Below, piece by piece: positions 19,136 to 27,938 of a stretch of DNA of 64,000 bases. Made by a program: the position numbers and the translations under genes. The first letter of the stretch is position 1, and each line of letters opens with the position of its first letter. Source of the DNA: Bin80 sp026708685 (GTDB taxonomy: Bacteria; Bacteroidota; Rhodothermia; Rhodothermales; Bin80); NCBI GenBank assembly GCA_965200955.1, contig OZ241742.1, forward strand, positions 2,604,001-2,668,000, given 5' to 3'. Below the pieces are notes generated by a model. The model was not told the origin of the DNA. It saw only the letters and a program-made list of their open reading frames with translations, and ran no database searches.

Positions 19136-21712
19136 ATGTCAAAATTGAATAAAGGACAAACCCCGCTAATGCGGCAGTATTATCGGATCAAAGGTGAAAA
19201 TCCCGATACGTTATTGCTGTTTCGAATGGGCGATTTTTATGAGACATTTGAAGAGGATGCCGTCAAGGCTAGTAGTGTCTTAGGGATTGTACTGACAAAA
19301 CGTGCAAACGGTGCTGCCACTTCCGTCCAGCTGGCAGGTTTCCCGCATCATGCTCTTGAAAACCATTTACCCAAACTGATTGAGGCTGGATTGAGAGTGG
19401 CTATATGCGAGCAGCTTGAAGATCCCAAGTCCACCAAGACCCTGGTTAAACGAGGAGTAACCGAAGTTGTAACCCCCGGTGTCTCTCTTCGAGATAACAC
19501 ACTTTCACCGAAAAAAGCGAATTATTTAGTAGCTGTATACATTGGAAAAAAGCAGACGGGAATTTCTTATGCAGATATTTCTACTGGAGAGTTTGTACTG
19601 ACTGAAATGAACCCATGTCAATTGACGAATTATCTCTTAAATATTGACCCGGCAGAGGTTCTGATGGATAAATCTGACCGTGATTCTATACGCCAGATAA
19701 AGGATCTCGGTTATGTCGTCACACCGCGCGAAGATTGGGTTTTTGATCATGATTTTGCAAATCAGACCCTTCTTAAACACTTTGGTACTCATTCTTTGAA
19801 AGGTTTTGGAATTACGGGACTTTCTGATGGGGTAGTAGCAGCTGGTGCTGTTCTTCATTATGTTATTGAAACACAAAAGGGTACACCTGATCATCTAAAG
19901 AAAATTCAACTTCAAAAGGATGAAGGTGTTATGCTTCTTGATCCGCAAACGCGAAGAAATCTTGAATTGTTGATGCCAGTTCATGGTGACTCTAACTCCG
20001 TGACTCTGGTTGATTTAATGGATCAAACCCAAACCCCAATGGGGGCTAGATCATTGAGGCGTTGGCTTTTTCAGCCACTCCGTGATGTGGGCAGAATCAA
20101 TGAAAGGCTTGATGCTGTTGAAGCCTTTGTTCAGCGTTCAGATAACCGAACAGATCTTCAAGGGTATCTGAAAAAAATCTGCGATATTGAACGTGTGGTC
20201 GCAAGAATTTGTACGCAGCGTGCAATACCTCGTGAGCTGTTGGCTTTGGGAATTGCTTTGCGCCAAGTCCCTGAGATCATATCTCTTCTACATCAGGTTG
20301 ACTCTCCTGTATTGCACAACTTAGCACATCATCTGGATCCTTGCAGTGAAGTTGAATCTTTGATTTTTAAGGCGTTAGACGAATCCATGGAGAAGATTTT
20401 CTGCACTGGATTTCATGCTGAATTGGATGAACTCCAGCTCATCTCTCATTCGGGCAAAGAATACATCAAAACTCTTCAAAAGCGGGAGATTGAGCGGACG
20501 GGAATCCCGTCACTCAAGGTTGGATATAACAAGGTTTTCGGATATTACATAGAAGTGACCAATGTTCATCGTGATAAAGTACCTGATGGATATGTACGAA
20601 AACAGACACTAGTCAATGCCGAGCGATACATCACCACAGAGTTGAAGCAGTATGAAGAACGCATACTGACCGCAAAAGACAAGATCACCTCCTTGGAACA
20701 TGAACTTCTCATAGCGCTTCGCAATGATTTAATTCAATACTCGGAGCCCCTTCAGAAATTGGCAAGGAAGATTGCTCTATTGGACTGTCTGATCGCTTTC
20801 TCGGACATTGCAGTTCAGGAGTCCTATGTTCGTCCTGAGATCAACAGTACGCGTCATCTTCGTATCATTGACGGTCGACATCCAATCGTAGAGCAGTCAA
20901 TTTCGGAGCCATTTGTTCCTAATTCGGTAGATATCCATCCTGATAAAAATCAGATCTATATCATTACGGGTCCAAATATGGCTGGAAAAAGTGTGGTTCT
21001 CCGCCAGGTTGGATTGATTGTTTTGATGGCACAGGCAGGAAGTTTTGTCCCTGCCAAAGAGGCCGAAATCGGAATTGTAGATCGAATTTTTACCAGAGTT
21101 GGGGCATCCGATAACCTTGCTGCTGGAGAGAGTACTTTCTTGGTTGAGATGAATGAAACGGCTAATATTCTCAACAATGCTACGGAAAGATCTCTGATCT
21201 TATTGGATGAAGTAGGGCGGGGCACCAGCACTTTTGATGGGCTATCAATTGCATGGGCATTGGTAGAGTATCTTCACCAGAATGACTCCATTGCATCACG
21301 AACATTATTCGCCACCCATTACCACGAACTCAATGCTCTTGAACAACAGCTTGACCGTGTAGAAAATCACCGTATTCATGTACAGGAGCATCATGGAAAG
21401 CTCATCTTCCTCAGAAAACTGATACGTGGAGGAGCGGATCACTCCTATGGAATTGAAGTAGCAAGAATGGCAGGTTTACCATCGGAGCTCCTCCAACGGG
21501 CAAAATCAATCCTTCAGAAGTTAGAATCAAAACAAACGATGACAACAGAGGCTCCTCCTCCTGCTCATACAGTTCAGATGTCATTATTTGAAGATAGATG
21601 CCCCAATCCAATTGAAGAACGATTGCATGAACTCAATCCGAATGATATGACACCTATGCAGGCACTCACGCTTTTGGCAGAGTTAAAAGAAATGTCTCAT
21701 TCAAATCAATAA
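19136..21712 (+). CDS. mutS: DNA mismatch repair protein MutS
   Basis: Mismatch-recognition ATPase of 858 residues. The mismatch-contacting motif GDFYETF lies at about 33-39, the connector, core and clamp domains follow in normal order, Walker A is GPNMAGKS (about 612-619), Walker B is LLDEVGRGTSTFDG (about 688-701), and ATHYHEL is the conserved histidine motif. The C-terminus ends with a short MTPMQALTLLAELK dimerisation-type segment. Length is that of bacterial MutS1. It works with MutL, encoded upstream in the window. Confidence 0.97.
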   Translation: MSKLNKGQTPLMRQYYRIKGENPDTLLLFRMGDFYETFEEDAVKASSVLGIVLTKRANGAATSVQLAGFPHHALENHLPKLIEAGLRVAICEQLEDPKSTKTLVKRGVTEVVTPGVSLRDNTLSPKKANYLVAVYIGKKQTGISYADISTGEFVLTEMNPCQLTNYLLNIDPAEVLMDKSDRDSIRQIKDLGYVVTPREDWVFDHDFANQTLLKHFGTHSLKGFGITGLSDGVVAAGAVLHYVIETQKGTPDHLKKIQLQKDEGVMLLDPQTRRNLELLMPVHGDSNSVTLVDLMDQTQTPMGARSLRRWLFQPLRDVGRINERLDAVEAFVQRSDNRTDLQGYLKKICDIERVVARICTQRAIPRELLALGIALRQVPEIISLLHQVDSPVLHNLAHHLDPCSEVESLIFKALDESMEKIFCTGFHAELDELQLISHSGKEYIKTLQKREIERTGIPSLKVGYNKVFGYYIEVTNVHRDKVPDGYVRKQTLVNAERYITTELKQYEERILTAKDKITSLEHELLIALRNDLIQYSEPLQKLARKIALLDCLIAFSDIAVQESYVRPEINSTRHLRIIDGRHPIVEQSISEPFVPNSVDIHPDKNQIYIITGPNMAGKSVVLRQVGLIVLMAQAGSFVPAKEAEIGIVDRIFTRVGASDNLAAGESTFLVEMNETANILNNATERSLILLDEVGRGTSTFDGLSIAWALVEYLHQNDSIASRTLFATHYHELNALEQQLDRVENHRIHVQEHHGKLIFLRKLIRGGADHSYGIEVARMAGLPSELLQRAKSILQKLESKQTMTTEAPPPAHTVQMSLFEDRCPNPIEERLHELNPNDMTPMQALTLLAELKEMSHSNQ

Positions 21713-21713
21713 G

Positions 21714-21738
21714 GACTCAACACCGATGGTTTTGAGTC
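21714..21738 (+). terminator. possible hairpin terminator after mutS
   Basis: A perfect 7-bp inverted repeat, GACTCAA (21714-21720) and TTGAGTC (21732-21738), begins 2 bp after the mutS stop. It lacks a proper T-run, so it may only be an mRNA 3'-end stabiliser. Confidence 0.3.
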
Positions 21739-21909
21739 AATTGTTGATGTATCACAATAAGCTACTTTTTAGGCTTTCGGAGCGGCATCTGGTTTGGCCG
21801 AGAGATTTTTTGGAACTCTTCGTAATCGTTTCCGCACCAACAAAGCGTTCCATCTCTTCCCAATTTAACACTCACATCTTGCAATCTCTTGCTCTCATAT
21901 TTTATGTAA

Positions 21910-22217
21910 ATGACTCCACAGCTGAGCAAATCAAAAATGTTTTCAGACTGCTTTTTGAAGAAAAGCTCAAAAATGCTGAACTCAAGTTAATCACTGTTCG
22001 GTATCCTAAGTATTTTGAAGAGGATGATTGCATTCGTGTCATGATCGTCTTTAAATTGCTTGAAGGTAATCTTGACCGCAAGGAAAACTTATATTTTACC
22101 ACTAATGCTATACCAAAGCTTTGAGAAATCAATGAGTATCGATTTCCGGTTATGTCAATGGTGGAATACGAGGATTATAGGCCAATACCCCCCCAAAGAA
22201 CTACTACTGTTGCATAA
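21910..22217 (+). pseudogene. decayed copy of the small EYEDY-tail gene
   Basis: This copy closely matches the intact gene at 22484 but is broken at least three times. After ATG 21910 one base is missing within the first codons, so the rest (AEQIKNVFRLLFEEK and onward) is read from another frame. At 22122-22124 TGA replaces the AGG of the intact copy. Near 22180-22190 the sequence for YEDYMANTPKE is shifted again around a run of seven C. It stands 270 bp before the intact copy and is best read as a tandem duplicate in decay. Confidence 0.75.
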
Positions 22218-22483
22218 ATGATGCATTTTCTCAGAATTGACTGATTTCTGATGATCCTGCTTATTGTAATCAGTACTTTCAGATCACAATAAGATCTCAA
22301 ATTCGTAGGGGAAGAATATAAAAAAAGTGTGGCTTCACCTCTGGATTATATGTTAATTTGTCTAGGTATATTCATTGATTTGAAACTTTAGACAACCGAG
22401 TCCGTTACACTAATTTGACTGGCTTTATTTTGTACAAGTTCCTCAGTCTTTTGGATTCTTTTCAACTAAAATTTGATCTATCA

Positions 22484-22789
22484 ATGACTCCTACATCGGA
22501 GCAAATTAAAGATGTTTTTAGAGATCTTTTTGAAGAAAAATTCAAAAATGCTGAACTCAAGTTAATCACTGTTCGGTATCCTGAGTATTTTGAAGAGAAT
22601 GATTGCATTCGTGTAATGATTGTCTTTAAATTGCTTGATGGTGATCTTGACCGCAAGGAAGACTTGTATTTTTCTACCAATGCTAGAACAAAACTTAGGG
22701 AGATTAACGAGCACCGCTTCCCAGTCTTATCTATGGTGGAATACGAAGATTATATGGCCAATACTCCCAAAGAATTACTCCTATTGTGA
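22484..22789 (+). CDS. small acidic protein with EYEDYM-TPKELL tail (HEPN partner, locus 1)
   Basis: A 101-residue alpha/beta protein of unknown function. It begins with an amphipathic helix (EQIKDVFRDLFEEK), continues with strands AELKLITVRYPEYF and RVMIVFKLL, a second helix, and the tail RFPVLSMVEYEDYMANTPKELL. The same tail occurs in copies at 60046, 60436, 61050 and 63427. An HEPN-like gene follows 296 bp downstream, as also happens at the other locus. Size and position recall the nucleotidyltransferase half of HEPN/MNT toxin-antitoxin pairs, but the GSxxRG motif is absent. A frame start at TTG 22415 would extend it by 23 residues; ATG 22484 matches the family's start. Confidence 0.7.
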   Translation: MTPTSEQIKDVFRDLFEEKFKNAELKLITVRYPEYFEENDCIRVMIVFKLLDGDLDRKEDLYFSTNARTKLREINEHRFPVLSMVEYEDYMANTPKELLLL

Positions 22790-23085
22790 GATGTGATGAA
22801 TCTTATTTGTGAATGATTATACTGGCTCCCTCAACCAGAGATATCATTTTATGAATATGTGTGACATACCCCATGGTTGGATTAATCCTTCAGATCGGGA
22901 CTTACTATCCTATGTATGAGCTATTTCTATTCTTGATTAATGTGTGATGAGCACACAGTATAATCTATGCTCACAACCAGAGAGGACAATTTACTTGTTT
23001 TATACGGTTATGACTTCCATAAATAACCAGAGAGGATTTTCATAATGCTTCCCGCTCAGTCATTTTTTCAACTTGATCTATTACT

Positions 23086-23499
23086 ATGAAACCACTAGAT
23101 TTAACTTTATCAGCTAAAAAACAAGCCACTGGTGGACGAAGCAGACCGAGACAGTCAGATCTTCGCCGAAGTGTGAGCGCTGTCTGTTATGGACTCTTTC
23201 ACTGCCTGGCTATAACAGTTGCCGATTCAATGATTGGCACCAACAAAAATGACAGATATAATCTGGCATATAGGCAGATTTATCGAGGAGTAACTTATAC
23301 TCAAATCAGGCAAAATTGTAATCGCCAACATGTAATGAAAGATTTTCCTCCAGAAATTCAATTATTGGGAAATCTAATCACAGAAATGCATGATAAGCGA
23401 AATGAAGCCGACTATGATCCTTTTGGAATACTTTACCGTTCTGAGGTATTGAGAGATATCCGAAAGTTGAGGGCTCGATTAATTCCTTCTACAAGTTAA
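23086..23499 (+). CDS. HEPN-like small protein (locus 1)
   Basis: A 137-residue, mostly helical protein. The N-terminal pattern SRPRQSDLRRSVSAVCYGLFHCLA (about 19-42) and the C-terminal block FPPEIQLLGN then MHDKRNEADYDP (His102, Arg105, Asp109, Tyr110) are typical of HEPN-type four-helix proteins whose second motif is R..ADYDP. Classical HEPN RNases use R-x4-6-H; here that His is not present after Arg, so ribonuclease activity is uncertain. The partial gene at 63907 starts with a matching PRQAELRRAIS. Each is preceded by copies of the small EYEDYM-tail gene, so the two may form a toxin-antitoxin-like or defence module. Confidence 0.7.
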   Translation: MKPLDLTLSAKKQATGGRSRPRQSDLRRSVSAVCYGLFHCLAITVADSMIGTNKNDRYNLAYRQIYRGVTYTQIRQNCNRQHVMKDFPPEIQLLGNLITEMHDKRNEADYDPFGILYRSEVLRDIRKLRARLIPSTS

Positions 23500-23768
23500 A
23501 ATCAAGTGAACGAAGAGCTTTGCGGCCTATGTTGCGTTCAAAACTAGGAATATTTGATTACAGTGTCCTCCCCAGAAATCACCCTATGCCCAGAGTGCGA
23601 GTCCATTCATCCAGATAAGTTTGGATTATATGGAATCATAGCTCAAGTGTGCTTTCACATCGTTAAGAAGAACTTTTCTTTCAATCGTCTAACGACCACA
23701 TCAACTGTATCAAAAGATACTGCGTCCAAATATTTAATCATTCAAGATTATTATAGAACATCAAACCG

Positions 23769-25037
23769 ATGAGAATTCTTATTATTGGTAGCGGAGGGAG
23801 AGAACATGCCTTGGCATGGACTCTCAAAAATGCAGAAGCACTGTATATCGCTCCAGGTAACCCGGGTACTCAGGGTTTAGGACACAATCTTCCTCTTGAT
23901 CCATCGGATCATCATGGAATCGTATCATTTGCTCGGGATGAAAAGATTGACTTGGTCGTCGTAGGACCAGAGCAACCCCTTGCCAATGGCCTTGCAGATG
24001 CACTTGACCAGGGTGGAATTGCCTGTTTTGGACCTACGGCTGCTGCAGCAGAAATTGAAAGCAGTAAATCGTTTGCAAAGGCATTGATGCAGAGGAATCA
24101 TATTCCCACCGCAGAATGGAGATCATTTGAATCCGATCAGTATGAAGAAGCAAAGACCTATGCACAGCAACTCGGTCCATGCGTGGTGAAAGCATCAGGA
24201 CTTGCAGCCGGTAAAGGTGCGATCATGTGTGAACATAGTTCTGAAGCAGAAAAGGCACTCCGTGAACTCTTGATTGATGGAAATCTCGGAGATGCTGGTA
24301 AAGAAGTCGTGATTGAAGAATGGATGACTGGTGAGGAGGCGAGCTTATTTATTCTCACAGATGGAGATGACTATCTACTATTGGATTCAGCCCAAGATCA
24401 TAAGCGAGTTTTTGACAGTGATCAAGGGCCGAACACTGGTGGAATGGGGGCCTATGCACCTGCACCAGTGATGACTCAACAGTTGATTGAAACAACATGT
24501 TCAACCGTGATTGAACCTGTACTTCAAAGTATGGCATCGGAGGGAAGGCTCTATAAAGGATGTTTATATGCTGGACTTATGATCACAGATGAGGGGCCAA
24601 AGGTCGTTGAATTTAACTGTCGATTCGGTGATCCAGAGGCACAGGTTGTCCTGCCTCTGATGGATGGTGATCCTATGGAGATGCTTTTGTGTGCTGCTAC
24701 GGGCGGAATTGGCAATTTACGATATTCAGCACAGTCGAAATCAGCTGCATGTGTCGTTTTAGCAAGTGGTGGTTATCCAGGCGCTTACCCAAAAGGCAAG
24801 GTAATTACTGGACTCAAGGAAGCTTCTGAAGTATCTGGATCATTGATCTTTCATGCAGGCACATCAACCGATGGGAACTCGGTTTTTACGAATGGAGGAC
24901 GAGTACTTGGTGTCACTGCGATTGGTTCAACCTTACAGGATGCACTTCACAGGGCGTATCAAGCTGCCGACATCATCGAGTTTGAAGGCAAGCACTATCG
25001 GCGTGATATAGGACATCGTGCTCTTCACAGGGAATGA
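23769..25037 (+). CDS. purD: phosphoribosylamine-glycine ligase
   Basis: PurD (GAR synthetase) joins phosphoribosylamine and glycine with ATP, step two of purine synthesis. The protein has 422 residues. The N-terminal nucleotide-type fold carries MRILIIGSGGREHALAW, the ATP-grasp region has VVKASGLAAGKGA (about 139-151), DGDDYLLL and DHKRVFD, and the family signature is FNCRFGDPEAQ (about 283-293). It overlaps the next gene by 4 bp. Confidence 0.96.
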   Translation: MRILIIGSGGREHALAWTLKNAEALYIAPGNPGTQGLGHNLPLDPSDHHGIVSFARDEKIDLVVVGPEQPLANGLADALDQGGIACFGPTAAAAEIESSKSFAKALMQRNHIPTAEWRSFESDQYEEAKTYAQQLGPCVVKASGLAAGKGAIMCEHSSEAEKALRELLIDGNLGDAGKEVVIEEWMTGEEASLFILTDGDDYLLLDSAQDHKRVFDSDQGPNTGGMGAYAPAPVMTQQLIETTCSTVIEPVLQSMASEGRLYKGCLYAGLMITDEGPKVVEFNCRFGDPEAQVVLPLMDGDPMEMLLCAATGGIGNLRYSAQSKSAACVVLASGGYPGAYPKGKVITGLKEASEVSGSLIFHAGTSTDGNSVFTNGGRVLGVTAIGSTLQDALHRAYQAADIIEFEGKHYRRDIGHRALHRE

Positions 25038-25912
25038 AAGCGATCCTGCAATGTATATTCATCCTCCTTTTGATTGATGTGAGATCTTCGGGAGCTCAGA
25101 ATACTTCCAATCCTGAGTACCAAGTGCTTGCCGAGATTACAGAGCCTAGATCTTTATCTATTGATCGGGGAGGGCTGATCTATGTAGTGACCGCATCCAA
25201 GATACTTCAGCTGGATCCTCAGGGCACGGTCCTTTCCCATCTTGATGGAACAAATCTGGGGGTATTCGGCGACCTCTCCGATATTGCACCCGGCACGGGG
25301 CTGATCTGGGTGATCGCAGATGCAGATCATGGAAGCTTATACCGATTTACGAAAGAATTATTACATCTGGAAACGATTCGAGTCCCCAGAAACGCACAAA
25401 CGGAAGTAGGGCGGTCTCCACGAGTGGAGTTTCCTGATCAACGCACAACACTCCTTGGACAGCCAATATCGGTATCCGTCGGTGTATCTGGTGAACTCTT
25501 TGCTATTGATGCTTCTTCTCAGAGTGTTTTAAAGTGGGATGGCAGTCGAAGATTGGAACGTACGATAGGAGCGTTTGGATCTGGTGCAGGACAGTTGATC
25601 AATCCATCTAAAACCGCTACTGATGCTACCCTCGTTTATGTTGCTGATCAATCGTTAAATGAAATCAAGGTCTATGATTATTTTGGTGGATATGTGAGGA
25701 GTATTCAAACGAAGCAAGAAGTGAAGAGCATAACTACGGCAGATGACCAATTATGGGTTGTCTTTGAGAATGGTATCAAGGTGTACTCTGATCAAGGCAG
25801 ACTTGATCAAGAACTTAATGTTCAGTTGAATGATCCATTGATTGGAGCTGAACCGTTTGAAGATCAACTTTATCTTCTAACCGATAAGAATGTACTCCGA
25901 ATGATCAGATAG
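25034..25912 (+). CDS. secreted NHL/six-bladed beta-propeller protein
   Basis: A 292-residue protein with a hydrophobic signal peptide (about 1-20, cleavage near SGAQ). The rest is a series of blades with the pattern PRSLSIDRGGLIYV, SVSVGVSGELFAID and LVYVADQSLNEIKVYD, spaced about 40-45 residues, as in NHL-type propellers. It is probably periplasmic or surface exposed and acts as a binding scaffold. ATGA overlap with purD suggests co-transcription. Exact role unknown. Confidence 0.72.
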   Translation: MKAILQCIFILLLIDVRSSGAQNTSNPEYQVLAEITEPRSLSIDRGGLIYVVTASKILQLDPQGTVLSHLDGTNLGVFGDLSDIAPGTGLIWVIADADHGSLYRFTKELLHLETIRVPRNAQTEVGRSPRVEFPDQRTTLLGQPISVSVGVSGELFAIDASSQSVLKWDGSRRLERTIGAFGSGAGQLINPSKTATDATLVYVADQSLNEIKVYDYFGGYVRSIQTKQEVKSITTADDQLWVVFENGIKVYSDQGRLDQELNVQLNDPLIGAEPFEDQLYLLTDKNVLRMIR

Positions 25913-25975
25913 CTGGATATGCATTTAGCTCTTTTAAAGACTTTGCTCAGTAGATGAGGATGATCTGAATGATCT

Positions 25976-27583
25976 TTAGTGCACGATCAGGATTTTACCC
26001 ATAAACCTGTCATTTTGGGTTTTTACTTCGTAGAAGTAGGGTCCATTAGCCAAATGGATCCCAGAATCATCGGTTCCATTCCAGACTACTTCTTGAATTC
26101 CCTGAGATTGAGATTCATTGACGATGGTGCGAATTAGTTTCATACCAAAGTCAAAGATCCGTACGGCTACCTGCTCGGTTGTTTCCAAATCATACCGAAT
26201 ACGCACAATTCCATCAGAATACGGAGAGAATGGATTTGGATAGGCATAAGTGCTCACTTCTGGAACTTGTTCTGGGGAGACAATGGGTGGAAGTCCACTT
26301 GGGTTCAAGGGGACATTCGCCCGAAACCGATTCCATGAATGAGCTCCATCCATACTCTGAAATAAACCGTCGTTTGTACCAACCCATAGGATACCATTGG
26401 TTAGGGCTACGGATAATACCTCAAGATTATTTAGAGATACGAAAATGGATTGGTTAGATTGAAACTGGTTGATGGAAGTGAAGGTTGATCCATCATCACG
26501 GGAAATAAATAGACCACCTGTTTCACAGGCAACATAGACCGATGGCCAGTCAAATGCGAAGTCAAAACATTCATGACCGTAAAGAGCATGTTCAAACGTT
26601 TCTCCTCGATCCCGCGTTACGGAGATGCCTTGAGACTCAAAAGCCTCTGAAGTGGCGGCACCGCTCCGATGGGCGAACCAGATGGCTGGGGGTAGGCTAG
26701 GTCTCGCTTGCTCTTCAATGGAAAAGATCACATTGCCCAGTAAGCCATCCTGTGCTGTCAAATGCTTCCAAGAACGCCCTCCGTCATCAGATATATTTAA
26801 TCCACCAAGAGTGCCAACCCACACGGTTCCAAGCTCGTCCACCAACACCGAATAGGTAAGAAAATTATAGCCTCGAAAATCCACGGGTGTAATCCCAGCT
26901 GGTTCGGGTAGTGAGAAGAAAGGAAAGTCAATGTCCAAATCGGGAGAAATAAATTTTGAAGTATCTGGGGGGAGTACAATGCGTGTCCAAGTTTGCCCAT
27001 TATCGGATGATTTACGTAAGCCCGCAACCTGCGATGCCACCCACACATCCCCGGTATTTTGGTCATAGTCAATGTCCCAAGGCGGGCTTAATTCTGGAAC
27101 GGTTGCGGCAATTGACCAGAGTTTGTTATCACCGTAGACGACCAACGTATCATCTGGAAAATCTAGTAATCCGGTCGTAGTCGGATCCTCACTTTGTCTC
27201 GGAAAATATGATATGTAGTTCCATGTGAGGCCACCATCCATTGAGTTTAAGAGTCCGGCTGTTTGATGGATGGTTGACCCTCGTCCACCTCCAGATCGTT
27301 GACGATTACTGTCTCCAAGACCAACCCATATCACATTGCCTTCTATGTCAATGGAGTAGACGGTATTTTTCAATCCAGCTAGTGAGTCAGAGTTAACAAC
27401 GCCCCATGATTGTCCACCATCACTGCTGAGATTGAGATGAGGACCAACCCATATGGTTTCTTGATCAGCATGGAGATTCGCGATCGAATTACCAAGAATA
27501 GTTGGTACAGGAATCAGGTCTTGACTGGTGACTGGTTTGGAAACCAAGACACAAAGAATCATCCCAGTCAAGTAGATTTTCAT
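25976..27583 (-). CDS. secreted BNR/sortilin-type propeller protein with FlgD-like C-terminal domain
   Basis: About 535 residues from ATG 27583 (an upstream ATG at 27625 is possible). A signal peptide precedes repeated BNR/Asp-box blocks of the form S.DGGQSWG, SSDNGQTWT, SDDGGRSWK, SRDDGSTF and SMDGAHSWN, which build a sortilin/photosystem-stability-type propeller. The end carries TYAYPNPFSPYSDG and then the VRIFDFGMKLIRT, VWNGTDDSG and NGPYFYEVKT blocks of a FlgD-like or type IX secretion-type sorting domain. It is likely exported to the cell surface. It runs opposite to its neighbours, so it is a single-gene unit. Confidence 0.8.
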   Translation of the reverse strand: MKIYLTGMILCVLVSKPVTSQDLIPVPTILGNSIANLHADQETIWVGPHLNLSSDGGQSWGVVNSDSLAGLKNTVYSIDIEGNVIWVGLGDSNRQRSGGGRGSTIHQTAGLLNSMDGGLTWNYISYFPRQSEDPTTTGLLDFPDDTLVVYGDNKLWSIAATVPELSPPWDIDYDQNTGDVWVASQVAGLRKSSDNGQTWTRIVLPPDTSKFISPDLDIDFPFFSLPEPAGITPVDFRGYNFLTYSVLVDELGTVWVGTLGGLNISDDGGRSWKHLTAQDGLLGNVIFSIEEQARPSLPPAIWFAHRSGAATSEAFESQGISVTRDRGETFEHALYGHECFDFAFDWPSVYVACETGGLFISRDDGSTFTSINQFQSNQSIFVSLNNLEVLSVALTNGILWVGTNDGLFQSMDGAHSWNRFRANVPLNPSGLPPIVSPEQVPEVSTYAYPNPFSPYSDGIVRIRYDLETTEQVAVRIFDFGMKLIRTIVNESQSQGIQEVVWNGTDDSGIHLANGPYFYEVKTQNDRFMGKILIVH

Positions 27584-27625
27584 AGACGTAAAAAGAAACA
27601 TAAATTTCAGATGATTACAATACAC

Positions 27626-27938
27626 AGATTAACCAGTAATGATGGCATGAAGTGATCTATACGTGATCACTCTTCGTGTGAGGAAGACTAGTGTTAACAT
27701 TTTCTCAGTGGTCTTGTTAGTACGGATGAGGAAGATATGGCGACTTTGAAAGCAAATACTCAAAAAAGGTTGTTCATGAAAATGGGCGTTAAACGTTCAA
27801 CGATCGTCAATCATTTCAAGGATATGGAACTAAAGGTCAGATGACTGGTATAAAATCCTTAATTAACTGCTACTACCTGATCTATACCGATACTGCGTTT
27901 TTAATTGTCTTTAACCGTCATTTACTAACTGACAGTTC
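27626..27938. other. intergenic region between divergent genes
   Basis: 313 AT-rich bases. The only small frame of note is 27737-27844 (35 codons), whose middle (KRSTIVNHFKDMEL) faintly recalls a helix-turn-helix, but it lacks support. The region should contain the promoters of both flanking genes; I could not fix their positions. Confidence 0.35.

Noticed and set aside
23554..23772. 72-codon frame with a CPEC motif before purD
   Set aside because: A single CxxC-like element is not enough and the frame has no family resemblance; kept as spacer.
27737..27844. 35-codon frame with faint helix-turn-helix look
   Set aside because: Too short and without context; could be a relic of a regulator but not supportable.
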